IMG/VR virus record: IMGVR_UViG_3300013123_000049
Span: 1-20,584 of that record
DNA length: 20,584 nt
From: a virus
Direction: 5' to 3' (one strand)
The position numbers were made by a program, and so were the translations under genes. Shown here piece by piece: positions 1 through 7,983 of this stretch. Below the pieces are notes generated by a model. It did not search any database, was not told the origin of the DNA, and worked only from the letters and a program-made list of their open reading frames with translations. Each line of letters begins with the position of its first letter. Positions within the stretch are counted from its first letter, which is position 1.

Positions 1-1
1 A

Positions 2-253
2 TGCGGTTGTAATCGTGATACATATTACACGTATTATAAGCAAGACGAAAAGTTTCGGGAAGCAGTCGATGAAATTGAAAATTTAACTTTAGATTTCGTT
101 GAATCAAAGTTGCACAAGCTTATTGAAGGTGGCGACACAGCGGCCACGATATTTTATTTAAAGACAAAAGGCAAAAAAAGAGGATATGTTGAACGAGCTG
201 AGGTACTAATTAATAAAATAGGACTTGACAAGTTTGAAGAATCGTATGAATAA
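2..253 (+). CDS. terS: Terminase small subunit, C-terminal part (5' end outside window)
   Basis: The reading frame is open from the window edge to TAA at 251-253, giving the last 83 residues. The small terminase binds the phage packaging site and hands DNA to the large subunit. Visible features are a helix-turn-helix-like start (GCNRDTYYTYYK), then an acidic helix (EAVDEIENLTLDFVESKL) and the segment TAATIFYLKTKGKKRGYVER. That succession is characteristic of homeodomain-like small terminases of the phBC6A51 type, as I recall the family. The stop codon overlaps the start of the large terminase (TAATG), so the two are translationally linked in the usual packaging order. The true start lies upstream of the window. 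Confidence 0.82.
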   Translation, partial: CGCNRDTYYTYYKQDEKFREAVDEIENLTLDFVESKLHKLIEGGDTAATIFYLKTKGKKRGYVERAEVLINKIGLDKFEESYE

Positions 254-1014
254 TGAAAATCCGTTTTTCTAAAAAATGGTTCAATCTACTTTATTTTATA
301 CTTAATGAAATATTACAAGATAACACTATTCGCATTGTGTTATGTTATGGTGGTAAGTCATCAGCAAAAACATTTTCAATAGCTCAAATACTTTTAAAAG
401 AGCTTATAATCGGACATAGTTCACTTGCGTACAGAAAGGAATCTGTAACAATACCCACAACATTAAGACACTCGTTAAATACAGCTCGCAAACTTTTATT
501 CATGGAAGATGTTGTTAATAAATATGACAGATATTTTAAAACAAGTCAGGCAGAAATAGCTTTAAAAGGACTTGATGATGAAGAAAAAGCCAAAGGAATA
601 GAATCCTATAAGTACATTTTACTCGATGAATTAAATCAATTTACTTTCGATGAGTTTATTAATTTTAATATTTCTTTACGAGGTATTGAAGGACAAAAGA
701 TATTTGGCACATGGAATCCTATCTCAGACCAATCCTGGTTAAAAATTGATTATATTGATAAAATTAAATGGCTTGACACTAAATATAAATTGCCGTGTGA
801 TAATTCATTTGTAAAAATTTCAGAAAATGGTAAAATTATTTTAATTAAAACAACTTATGAGGACAACTACTGGACGGTCGGAAGTCCCGATGGAACTTTT
901 GGGTATAGAGACGAAAATCTTATTGAAGAATATAAGCAATTAAAATTAACAAATTACAATAAATACAAGGTTAATGTATTAGGCGAATGGGGTAAGACTG
1001 AATATGGTGGGTAG
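253..1014 (+). CDS. terL: Terminase large subunit, ATPase half, ending at an in-frame TAG
   Basis: This is the packaging motor ATPase that pumps DNA through the portal. Visible motifs are a Walker A-like loop GGKSSAKT (residues 33-40), Walker B YILLDE (121-126) with the catalytic Glu, and the coupling motif FGTWNP (151-156). The ATG overlaps the small terminase stop. The frame ends at TAG 1012-1014 after GEWGKTEYGG. The same frame then continues open to 1710 and encodes the nuclease domain, so the 253 residues are only half of a normal large terminase; the complete frame would be 485 codons counting the TAG as one. The stop may be a nonsense mutation, a sequencing error, a suppressed or read-through codon, or a real split. 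The following genes look intact, so general decay is not evident. Confidence 0.88.
   Translation: MKIRFSKKWFNLLYFILNEILQDNTIRIVLCYGGKSSAKTFSIAQILLKELIIGHSSLAYRKESVTIPTTLRHSLNTARKLLFMEDVVNKYDRYFKTSQAEIALKGLDDEEKAKGIESYKYILLDELNQFTFDEFINFNISLRGIEGQKIFGTWNPISDQSWLKIDYIDKIKWLDTKYKLPCDNSFVKISENGKIILIKTTYEDNYWTVGSPDGTFGYRDENLIEEYKQLKLTNYNKYKVNVLGEWGKTEYGG
1012..1014 (+). other. In-frame TAG inside the large terminase frame
   Basis: TAG at codon 254 separates the ATPase and nuclease domains without any change of frame. The local peptide reads EYGG-TAG-FLKSW. Large terminases often have a charged or polar residue here, and GAG, CAG or AAG would each become TAG by one base change. No ATG, GTG or TTG occurs in frame between here and 1180. 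The codon is seen directly; its meaning is inferred. Confidence 0.85.
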
Positions 1015-1710
1015 TTTTTAAAATCATGGAATTCTGCCAAGCATACAGGCAGATACATATATAACCCTGAATGTGCTATTTATTTAAGTATTGACGAAAA
1101 TGTTAATCCTTATTTTCCGTGTGGCATTTTTCAAATCCAACCCAATCAAAAAGCAAGTTATTTAATAGACATAATTACGTTGGCAAACCCTGAAAACACT
1201 GTTAAAAAAATGGGTCGGGAAATTGTAAGGCGTTTGATGAGTTGGGGACATCGGGGTAAGATTTATATAACAGGCGATGCAACAAGTCAAAAGGAAGATG
1301 TTAAGCAAGAAAAAGGACATGACTTATTTACGCTTTTAATGATTGAATTAAAAGAATACAAACCAATTCGTTTAGTGTCAAAATCAAATCCGTCTGTAAT
1401 TATTTCCGGTAACTTTTTTAACGATATTTTAGAAAACAATTGTTTTGGACTTGAATTTAATGTTGACGAGTCATGTCGTAAGGCAATTCTTGATTTTGAA
1501 AACACTAAAGAAGATAAAAACGGAAAAATAGATAAAACAACGGTTGAAAATCCGATTACAAAAATAAGATACCAACCTTATGGGCATATTGTTGACTTAA
1601 CCCGATATTTTCTTTGTACTATATTTGCTAAAGAGTACCTAATGTATCAGACCGGACAGAATCCTCATCTATATAAATCCGGTCATAATTTAAGTCTTAA
1701 TAATTGGTAA
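1015..1710 (+). CDS. terL: Terminase large subunit, nuclease half (continues in frame after the TAG)
   Basis: This half holds the RNase H-like nuclease that cuts packaged DNA. The three acidic positions are visible when the frame is numbered from the ATG at 253: D281 in LSIDENVNPY, D342 in ITGDAT, and D448 in HIVDLTRYF. The only ordinary in-frame start is TTG at 1180, which lies after D281 (codon 1093-1095). Initiation there would remove the first catalytic Asp, so a working nuclease needs either translation across the TAG or a very unusual start. The gene ends at TAA, and a 60-bp gap follows before the connector gene. Confidence 0.85.
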   Translation, partial: FLKSWNSAKHTGRYIYNPECAIYLSIDENVNPYFPCGIFQIQPNQKASYLIDIITLANPENTVKKMGREIVRRLMSWGHRGKIYITGDATSQKEDVKQEKGHDLFTLLMIELKEYKPIRLVSKSNPSVIISGNFFNDILENNCFGLEFNVDESCRKAILDFENTKEDKNGKIDKTTVENPITKIRYQPYGHIVDLTRYFLCTIFAKEYLMYQTGQNPHLYKSGHNLSLNNW

Positions 1711-1730
1711 CTTAAAAAAATAATTTAATC

Positions 1731-1829
1731 ATGGAATTTAACAAACTTGCATGTTTAAAAAACAAATGTTGTGAGTTATTTAATTACAAAAGATTATTCT
1801 CGCATAATTCAAACCACAGAACTTAATGC
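1731..1829 (+). CDS. Possible 32-residue small ORF or gene remnant
   Basis: An ATG at 1731 opens a 32-codon frame beginning MEFNKLACLKNKCC. It runs into the start of the connector gene in another frame and stops at TAA 1827-1829. The ATG sits after an A-rich stretch similar to other starts in this window. The first 13 codons are the only part not shared with the downstream gene. It could be a translated leader, the truncated start of a lost gene, or chance. I cannot assign a function. Confidence 0.2.
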
Positions 1830-2652
1830 AATAACAAGTTCTGATATTAGCATTAGACAACTTGTTGAAGGAGCAACACAAATTGAATTACAAGAATATT
1901 TAATTCAGCGGTTCGATTGCTCAAAGGAATTTTCAGACACTTCGCAATGGAGCTTTTCGGTTGCTTACAAAGGAAACAACAGGGTTTATCTAAATGCAAC
2001 CGCCTACAGTGCAACCTCAACTTATACATTAAATGATTTAACCCTGCAAGCTGGCAATGTGTATATCTGCACATCGGCAATTATTACTCCCGAAGCATTT
2101 AATGTAGCTCATTGGGCGTTATTAGGGGCTCAATATGATTTGTTTTATGTAACGCTTCCAAAACCTTTATTCGACCAAGACACGATGTATTATAAAAATG
2201 ATGAAGTTTTTTGGAATGATAAAATTTACAAGGCTCAACGCGATAGTATTCCATTAACACGTGATGCAGCTTTACAAATGGAAAGCATTGAGACAACACA
2301 ATCGGGCAATAAAATACCCGGAGCAATCGATAGTGCTGAAATGTGGGGAACGGGAACATCTTATGCTTTAACAGCGGGAACATTGCCAACCGATATAACA
2401 AAATGGACTAAAGGCGATAATCGTAATCAGCATTTAGTTGAAATATTTATGGATTGTGTAGTTTACAAACTTTGTAAACGAATAGCTCCTAACAACGTGC
2501 CCGAAGCACGCCATAACGCTTGGGTGAGTGCTATTGAAACTTTAAAAAATTATTCAAACGGTAAATTAAATTCACAGTTACCCCTAATACAACCTAAGAC
2601 AGGACAACGAATCAGATATGGCGGAAATCCACGTGAAACTTATAGCTGGTAA
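1771..2652 (+). CDS. Probable head-tail connector (Mu gp36/DUF1320-like) with inserted beta modules
   Basis: The 293-residue product has an N-terminal helical part (YLITKDYSRIIQTTELNAIT, residues 3-22) and a C-terminal part (about 205-290: NQHLVEIFMDCVVYKLCKRI, then AIETLKNYSNGKL). The C-terminal part resembles neck proteins of the Mu gp36 group, which sit under the portal. Between them lie two short motifs, STYTLNDLTLQAGNVYIC...HW (83-115) and TMYYKNDEVFWNDKIYKAQ (138-156). These resemble the Tyr/Trp-rich repeats of small carbohydrate-binding-type modules. The start is GTG at 1771; no ATG is available near it in this frame. The position between terminase and portal fits a connector. The family call is by eye and moderately sure; the module reading is tentative. 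Confidence 0.6.
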   Translation: MSYLITKDYSRIIQTTELNAITSSDISIRQLVEGATQIELQEYLIQRFDCSKEFSDTSQWSFSVAYKGNNRVYLNATAYSATSTYTLNDLTLQAGNVYICTSAIITPEAFNVAHWALLGAQYDLFYVTLPKPLFDQDTMYYKNDEVFWNDKIYKAQRDSIPLTRDAALQMESIETTQSGNKIPGAIDSAEMWGTGTSYALTAGTLPTDITKWTKGDNRNQHLVEIFMDCVVYKLCKRIAPNNVPEARHNAWVSAIETLKNYSNGKLNSQLPLIQPKTGQRIRYGGNPRETYSW

Positions 2653-2655
2653 ATT

Positions 2656-4104
2656 ATGGCAGAAAAAAAATCATTATATAATCGAATTAAAAATTTCCAA
2701 TTGTGGAATATCACAGAAACTATTGAGACAAATAAAAAGAGCGACATAATACCACACGTAGAAAACGATGTTCATAGGGCATTTCGTTACCCTATTCCTT
2801 TACAAATTGAAAGAATACATCAGGATATTGCAAGTTGGCGATATGGCATTAAAGAAGCTGAAAATGCTTACTTTCCTCACAGAGTCAGAATGCAACAATT
2901 GTTTGTTGACACCGTCATTGAGGGGCATATTTGGGCTTGTATGCAAAAGTTAATTGATTTGGCCGTACAAAAAGAATATAAAGTTGGCTCACAAAACAAT
3001 GAAGGCAATTGGATTATTAATGAAGAGGCAACAAAAATATTTCATTCTAAAAAATGGTTCAGAGAATTATTGATAGAAATTGTCAACGCTAAATTCTATG
3101 GTTATTCATTAATTCAGTTAGGCGATTTAGAAATAAAAGGCAAAGATTATAATTTTAAAAATCTTATGCCTTTGAAACGCTGGAATGTAAGTCCTGACCG
3201 TTATCAATATGTTCAAATTCCTTATCAGACAACCGGACTTCAATTTTTCGATGAAAGTATAAAAGACGAAAATGGCGAGGCGTATTCAGATTGGCTTTGT
3301 TACATTCCTACGCCGTCAGAAAATGGGTCGTCAGTTTGTGGTTATGGTTTGTTATATAAAGTTGCCATGTATGGAATAATACTCCGCAATAATTTGGCAC
3401 ATAACACTGATTATAACCAGTTATTTACAGCTCCTTTCCGTTGGGCTAAAACCAACCTTGAATTTGACAGCGAAGAATATAAAAGACTCGAAAGTGCCAT
3501 GTCAAATATGGGCTCGATGGGATATTTGATTACGACTCCACAAGAGGAACTTGAATTTCTAAACGGCAATGCAGGCACTGGTCATCAGAGCTATGCCGAC
3601 CTTGAAAGTCGCTGCGAAAAAAAGATAAGTAAATTGTTTTTAGGACATGCTAACGGTTTGGACGCTCAAAAGCAAGCGTTAAGTAGTGGCGGGGCAAATG
3701 CAAATGTGTTAAATTCTGATGCAACACCGGAAGGAAAAGCATTATTAGAAGTTGAGAAAAGTCAAAATGATTTTGTTCTTTCAGTTCTCAATGAAATTGT
3801 TTATCCGAAATTAAGAAAGTTGGGATTTCCGCTACCAGAAAACGAAATGTTTTATTTACAAAATGATGCCGAAGATTATGAAATGAGATTAAAAAAAGAT
3901 GCCGAAAATAGAGGAGTTGCCGAAATTGCCCAAACAATGAAAAATGCAGGATTACAAATGTCAGCTGAATACTTCTCTGAACGTACAAATATACCAGCCG
4001 AAAAGGTTGAAATTCCGAGTTCGCCATTTGACAGCACATTTAAAAAGTCTTTTCAAGACAAGTTCAATAAAATTCACGCCTTATATAAACACAAACACGA
4101 TTAA
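2656..4104 (+). CDS. Portal protein (DUF935/Mu gp29-like)
   Basis: The 482-residue protein forms the dodecameric ring at the head vertex through which DNA enters and to which the tail attaches. It shows the arrangement of DUF935 portals: an early helical region around residues 55-100 (IASWRYGIKEAENAYFPHRV...), KWFRELLIEIVNAKFYGYSL (about 133-152), and GLLYKVAMYGIILRNNLAHN in the stem region. Next comes the segment KKISKLFLGHANGLDAQKQA, where the DUF935 family has its LG.t.t..../s.a pattern. The C-terminus is helical and Lys-rich. ATG follows the connector stop by 3 bases. Length and gene order (connector, portal, MuF) match Mu-type head modules. Confidence 0.85.
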   Translation: MAEKKSLYNRIKNFQLWNITETIETNKKSDIIPHVENDVHRAFRYPIPLQIERIHQDIASWRYGIKEAENAYFPHRVRMQQLFVDTVIEGHIWACMQKLIDLAVQKEYKVGSQNNEGNWIINEEATKIFHSKKWFRELLIEIVNAKFYGYSLIQLGDLEIKGKDYNFKNLMPLKRWNVSPDRYQYVQIPYQTTGLQFFDESIKDENGEAYSDWLCYIPTPSENGSSVCGYGLLYKVAMYGIILRNNLAHNTDYNQLFTAPFRWAKTNLEFDSEEYKRLESAMSNMGSMGYLITTPQEELEFLNGNAGTGHQSYADLESRCEKKISKLFLGHANGLDAQKQALSSGGANANVLNSDATPEGKALLEVEKSQNDFVLSVLNEIVYPKLRKLGFPLPENEMFYLQNDAEDYEMRLKKDAENRGVAEIAQTMKNAGLQMSAEYFSERTNIPAEKVEIPSSPFDSTFKKSFQDKFNKIHALYKHKHD

Positions 4105-4107
4105 AAT

Positions 4108-4947
4108 ATGGCTGAATATAATTTTAAATATTCCGATGAGCAACGTGATGCTTTAATTCGTCAGGTTTTTGAAGGCGTTATAACAATTGATACGTTACCA
4201 GAAGATTTAATCGAAGCAATTGTCAAGACATTAACACAAGCTGTTGAAGTAGGTTTTGGCGAAATTGTTTTTGGCGAAATTGACGAAAAACTCATCGAAC
4301 TTTTAAAAGAAAATGTATATATGTTTTCCACTGCTAAAACGTTTAGTGAAATTTCTGAAATGCAGTTTAGTTTGGTTGAAGACGGTAATATTATGCCATT
4401 TAATGCCTTTAAAGAAAAGGCAACTGAAATATTTACACGTTATCAGGGCGGTAAGATTATTGAAGCCAATGAAGAAATTATCAAGCCCGGATGGCTGGAA
4501 GCAGAATACAATACAGCCATAGCACAGGCGAATAACGCTAAAAAATGGAATCAGATTGAATCACAAAAAGAAGCATTACCTTATTTAAGATTTTCAACCG
4601 CAGGAAGTCCATGTGAAGAATGTTTACCACTTGAGGGAATTACCCTACCAGTGGACGACCCTTTTTGGGACGACTACGCTCCCGAAATTCATTATAATTG
4701 TCGTTGTGTATTAGAACAAGTTGACGATTATGAGGGTAAAGACACCGAAAGTAAACATGAAGATATTGATAATGCCATTGAGGCGGTTGATATGCCTGAC
4801 GAATTTCGTTTTAATCCTGGAAAAACAGGAAAAATATATAGCGATTCGCACCCTTATTATCAGGGGTTCGATAAAAAAGAATTTCAGGATTCAGAAAACT
4901 TTACTACCTTTAGAGTTTTAAATAAATTAAAAAAACAAAACAAATGA
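4108..4947 (+). CDS. Phage minor head protein, MuF/SPP1 gp7-like
   Basis: The 279-residue protein belongs with MuF-type minor head proteins, which associate with the portal and are packaged in the procapsid. The diagnostic part is at residues 160-203: SPCEECLPLEG, then PFWDDYAPEIHYNCRCVLE. This gives the C169/C172/H195/C198/C200 arrangement (CxxC ... HxxCxC) typical of the MuF C-terminal domain and suggestive of metal binding. The N-terminal region (1-120) is helical and acidic. The gene starts 4 bases after the portal stop, and its TGA overlaps the next ATG. After residue 205 there is a charged tail. No toxin-like C-terminal fusion, as found in some MuF proteins, can be recognised. Confidence 0.88.
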   Translation: MAEYNFKYSDEQRDALIRQVFEGVITIDTLPEDLIEAIVKTLTQAVEVGFGEIVFGEIDEKLIELLKENVYMFSTAKTFSEISEMQFSLVEDGNIMPFNAFKEKATEIFTRYQGGKIIEANEEIIKPGWLEAEYNTAIAQANNAKKWNQIESQKEALPYLRFSTAGSPCEECLPLEGITLPVDDPFWDDYAPEIHYNCRCVLEQVDDYEGKDTESKHEDIDNAIEAVDMPDEFRFNPGKTGKIYSDSHPYYQGFDKKEFQDSENFTTFRVLNKLKKQNK

Positions 4948-5189
4948 AAGTAAAAACAGTTCACTTTATTGATTTAATTCCCGGGCAACCTATTTACGAA
5001 ATGGAGTCGGGCGAGATTAGAGTGCCAATGCCCGATACGAAAGCGGGTCAAATCCTTTGGTTAAACGAAAAGCAGGCTTTAAACGTTCTTGTTGATAAGT
5101 CGGTGATTAATCAGGAATTTATTAGGCAGCATTTTTTAAATATTAAAAAGTGTATTGGTAAACTTGTGTTGACAAACAACAAAATTTAA
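4944..5189 (+). CDS. Small protein of unknown function in head module
   Basis: The 81-residue product begins MKVKTVHFIDLIPGQPIYEM and is not one I recognise. It has no signal peptide or membrane segment. The N-terminal half looks beta-rich (VHFIDL, IYEMESGEIRVPM) and the C-terminal half looks helical (KQALNVLVDKSVINQEFIRQHFL). The ATG overlaps the MuF stop (ATGA), and the next gene begins 6 bases downstream, so it is co-translated with head genes. A small accessory head or connector role is possible from position only. Confidence 0.6.
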   Translation: MKVKTVHFIDLIPGQPIYEMESGEIRVPMPDTKAGQILWLNEKQALNVLVDKSVINQEFIRQHFLNIKKCIGKLVLTNNKI

Positions 5190-5194
5190 TAAAA

Positions 5195-5710
5195 ATGGAC
5201 ACTCGATTATCAGATATGTTAAAACACACAGCAAATGCTCTTAATAAAGCTAAGCGTGTTCTACCTGTTCAACTTGGTAATATGGGTACAAGATATTGGC
5301 TTCAAGCCTTTCGTTTAGAATCATGGGAAGGTATAAAATGGGCAGAAGTTAAGCGTAGAATTCCGGGAACACCTGAATATCTTTATCCAAAGAAAAAAGA
5401 TAAAGGAAGACGTAAAAGAAACATATTATTTGGCAAGTCTGGGGGTACGTTAGGCGGTGCACATTTACATTTAAGAGCAAGTGTAAATACTTCTTTAACA
5501 AAAGCAGAATGGAACGGTATTGAATGGAAAGTACCTGTAAAATATGCTAAGGTTCATAATGAAGGGCTACAAGCTGGACGTGGTGCTGGTTTTAAAATGC
5601 CTAAACGTCAATTTATGGGTAACTCAAAAGAATTGCGTAAAGAAATGCGGGACCATATTATCTTTGTAATTGAACAGGCGTTGAGGCCGAGAAAGGAAAT
5701 GCCATTATGA
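5195..5710 (+). CDS. Virion morphogenesis / tail completion protein, Mu gpG-like
   Basis: The 171-residue basic protein resembles the phage virion morphogenesis family (Mu gpG, P2 gpS). These proteins act at the head-tail joining stage. The supporting part is the C-terminal half: VPVKYAKVHNEGLQAGRGAG, then FKMPKRQFMGNSKELRKEM. This follows the family pattern of YA.iHq.G followed by iP.R.FlG.s, ending in an amphipathic helix. The middle is rich in Lys and Arg (PKKKDKGRRKRN, about residues 67-80), which suggests contact with DNA or a negatively charged partner. The TGA overlaps the next ATG. It lies after MuF as in Mu-like clusters. Confidence 0.75.
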   Translation: MDTRLSDMLKHTANALNKAKRVLPVQLGNMGTRYWLQAFRLESWEGIKWAEVKRRIPGTPEYLYPKKKDKGRRKRNILFGKSGGTLGGAHLHLRASVNTSLTKAEWNGIEWKVPVKYAKVHNEGLQAGRGAGFKMPKRQFMGNSKELRKEMRDHIIFVIEQALRPRKEMPL

Positions 5711-6438
5711 TAAACTTTTTTACATCTCTCAAAACAAAAATTGAAAGCATTGCCAGCATTCAACATGTGCGAATGTGGAATAACCAGCTCGACACCTTAT
5801 TTAATGGCGAAAGTTATATGTTTCCCTTTCCTGCTGTATTTATTGAGTTTGACACGTCACAGATTCAGCAACTTGGCGAGGGTCGTCAGCTTTATAATCC
5901 GCTAATATTTAAGCTACATATTTGCAACTGGCAACTTGATGCCGGCGATGATGCAACTTTTGAGCAGAACCTTGAAATTTATACTTTAAAAAATACCGTA
6001 TATACTTATATTCAAAAGTTTCAACCCGGACTAACAGATGAAAACAACCCCGCTGGCAGTTGTATTCGCATATTGGAAGAGCAGGATTATTCACATAAAG
6101 GGGTTTATCATTACATTCAAACATATAAAACTACTTTAGTAGATTATCAAATGACCGAACCGGTAAATGGTGGTGAATTTGACCCGACACAAGATATTAT
6201 AACAAGTGGCACTTTAACTATAAACGAATATTACGAAATACTTAATGTTTCCGGCGGTGCTGATTTTATAAATGTTGGTGCTGCGTCTAATACTGTTGGT
6301 GTTATATTTAAAGCCACAGGAACGACACCAACAGCTTGGGGAACTGGAAGCGTACAATTGTACCACAGTAAGGTGGATATAGAGGCATTAAATGAACAAG
6401 AAGTAACAATAAACACCTATCAATTTCCAACATTATGA
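5707..6438 (+). CDS. Probable tail terminator with extra C-terminal beta domain
   Basis: The first 150 or so residues (INFFTSLKTKIESIASIQHVRMWNNQL ... TTLVDYQM) resemble the alpha/beta tail terminator or gp37-like proteins that cap the tail tube and meet the head. An N-terminal helix, the FPAVFIEFD strand and a final strand YHYIQTYKTTLVDYQ fit that fold. A further domain follows (about 163-225): SGTLTINEYYEILNVSGGAD, FINVGAASNTVG and VIFKATGTTPTAWGTGSV. It is a repeat-like beta motif that I associate with structural proteins of Bacteroidota phages. The fusion enlarges the protein to 243 residues. ATGA overlaps occur at both ends. The terminator role is inferred mainly from position and size. 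Confidence 0.55.
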   Translation: MINFFTSLKTKIESIASIQHVRMWNNQLDTLFNGESYMFPFPAVFIEFDTSQIQQLGEGRQLYNPLIFKLHICNWQLDAGDDATFEQNLEIYTLKNTVYTYIQKFQPGLTDENNPAGSCIRILEEQDYSHKGVYHYIQTYKTTLVDYQMTEPVNGGEFDPTQDIITSGTLTINEYYEILNVSGGADFINVGAASNTVGVIFKATGTTPTAWGTGSVQLYHSKVDIEALNEQEVTINTYQFPTL

Positions 6439-7280
6439 TAGCAGAAACAATAACAGCAATAATACAACGATTGACAATTCAATTAAAGGCGACATCTCCT
6501 TTTAATGGTTTTAACTTATCGCCTTCGTTAGTGTCTATCTGGTCTAATTTTATTAGCACATTTGCAACAGAAATAAAAACATTGCAAGAATTAATGAATA
6601 TATTTCAAACTGAAATTGAAACAGTTGTCGAAAAGGCTATACCCGGCACGGCGTCATGGATTCGGTCAATGGCTTTAAAATTCCAATACGATGCCTCAAA
6701 TCCACAAGCTGCACAGATTAACAGTGATTTTTCAATTGGTTACCCAACAATAGACTCAACGTTGCAGATTGTTAAATATTGTGCCGTTGTTCCTTATGCT
6801 GGTATAGTGAATATTAAGGTGGCAAAGGGAACGACTCCTACACCATTGGCAGCTTTAGAATTAACCGCTTTTCAGGCATATACTGATTTGTTTATGGCGG
6901 CCGGGTCAAGCGTTAATATAATTAGTGTTGCAACCGATATTATTCGTATTGATGCTGAAATATTTTTTAACGGACAATACGCTTCTGATATGGTCGCAGG
7001 CGGAACAGTTGAAACTGCAATTCTCAATTACTTAGCAAATCTTCCATTTAATGGGGTAGTAAAAGTAAGTGATATTGAAAAGGTTATTATGACTGTACCC
7101 GGAGTTACAGATGTAACATTTAGTCAGGTTTCTGCAACGCCAACAGGCGGAGCGCCTATTAACATGATTTTAGCAAATACAGAATATGTAAGAACGTACC
7201 AAACATATTCGGGAAGTATTGCAAACGACCCTGCTAATCCGTTGGCAACATCATTAACATATACAGTAAGTAATAATTAA
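6435..7280 (+). CDS. Baseplate wedge protein, J-like (Mu gp47/P2 gpJ type)
   Basis: The 281-residue product is shorter than typical J-like proteins, which are often 300-400 residues. J proteins form the wedges that ring the hub and trigger sheath contraction. The best evidence is the C-terminal third: GTVETAILNYLANLPFNGVV, then KVSDIEKVIMTVPGVTDVTF. This is the family pattern of a multimerising helix, a fnG.v..s.l segment and a GV.dV segment. The N-terminal part is helical (ITAIIQRLTIQLKAT, then an IWSNFISTFATEIKTLQEL helix). It lies upstream of the capsid genes, away from the spike and gp25-like genes, which is an unusual place for a J gene. Confidence 0.7.
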   Translation: MIAETITAIIQRLTIQLKATSPFNGFNLSPSLVSIWSNFISTFATEIKTLQELMNIFQTEIETVVEKAIPGTASWIRSMALKFQYDASNPQAAQINSDFSIGYPTIDSTLQIVKYCAVVPYAGIVNIKVAKGTTPTPLAALELTAFQAYTDLFMAAGSSVNIISVATDIIRIDAEIFFNGQYASDMVAGGTVETAILNYLANLPFNGVVKVSDIEKVIMTVPGVTDVTFSQVSATPTGGAPINMILANTEYVRTYQTYSGSIANDPANPLATSLTYTVSNN

Positions 7281-7982
7281 ATGAGCATTTACGATTACGA
7301 TATTACAAATGCAACGGCAAACCTAACGCCACCACATAAAAGGAAACCAACCACGTTGGCTTTCCTGAGTATATTTAATTGGATGTTACAGAAATTGCAT
7401 TATTTATTTTTTTATTCATACGCCGATGGTGATGCTGCGGGTGATTGGATAAGCGGAGTAACTTATGTTTTTGAAAGTAAAACAAGATATAATAATGCTA
7501 TATATGAATGTATAAACGGTACAGGTGTAACGAGTGCGATTAATCCGGCAACCGATACAACCAATTGGATAAAAGTACAAGATTCCTTTATCGGTTGTCG
7601 GGAACGAGTTAAATACACAGGAGCAAAAATAAGTATTGAATTTGCCCTAAACAGATATTTTAAACTTGTTACTACGCTTCCATTTTTAGGAGCAAATCAC
7701 ACAACGCAAATTTATATAACAAACAACGCTTCGTCGTCTAATAATTTTTGGTTAAGTAACGGCGGTTTAAATGCTCGTACATCTTATTTAAGTAACGGAA
7801 GTAATCAGCGTTATTTTTTGGGAAATGCTTATACCCCGGCATCTTATAATTTTACAATTTATGTTCCGATAGCTTTATTTAATAGTTTGGGAACAACTAC
7901 GGCAAACCGTGAAGGAGTAATTAGGTCGGTTGCCGACAAGCAAGTGCAATGTGGAAAAATTTATAACATAATAACATACTAA
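7281..7982 (+). CDS. Baseplate/tail protein with a carbohydrate-binding-like module
   Basis: The 233-residue product follows the J-like gene directly, in the position of Mu gp48-type baseplate proteins. Residues 23-46 form a helical, aromatic-rich segment (PTTLAFLSIFNWMLQKLHYL). Residues 56-98 make a compact module, WISGVTYVFESKTRYNNAIY then ECINGTG...NPATDTTNWIKV. Its W...Y....v.y....Y.c......P......W pattern is like small chitin- or cellulose-binding-type modules. The remainder is Asn/Ser/Thr-rich and beta-like, as in fibre or receptor-binding parts. It probably links the wedge to a fibre or binds a surface sugar. The role is inferred from context. Confidence 0.5.
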   Translation: MSIYDYDITNATANLTPPHKRKPTTLAFLSIFNWMLQKLHYLFFYSYADGDAAGDWISGVTYVFESKTRYNNAIYECINGTGVTSAINPATDTTNWIKVQDSFIGCRERVKYTGAKISIEFALNRYFKLVTTLPFLGANHTTQIYITNNASSSNNFWLSNGGLNARTSYLSNGSNQRYFLGNAYTPASYNFTIYVPIALFNSLGTTTANREGVIRSVADKQVQCGKIYNIITY

Positions 7983-7983
7983 A

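Noticed and set aside
1287-1505. Minus-strand 72-residue ORF
   Set aside because: It lies wholly inside the terminase nuclease frame and has no promoter or recognisable protein features; it is a shadow of the coding strand.
1180-1710. Separate nuclease gene starting at TTG 1180
   Set aside because: It would lack the first catalytic Asp (codon 1093-1095), and the frame before it is continuous with the ATPase half and conserved in character. It is better seen as the second half of one interrupted terminase.
2099-2401. Minus-strand 100-residue ORF
   Set aside because: It is antisense to the connector gene, rich in His/Phe/Leu/Cys runs typical of reverse translation of AT-rich coding DNA, with no start signals.
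3944-4156. 70-residue + strand ORF across the portal/MuF junction
   Set aside because: It overlaps two well-supported genes in another frame, and its composition (many Lys, Ile, Asn) fits an out-of-frame reading.
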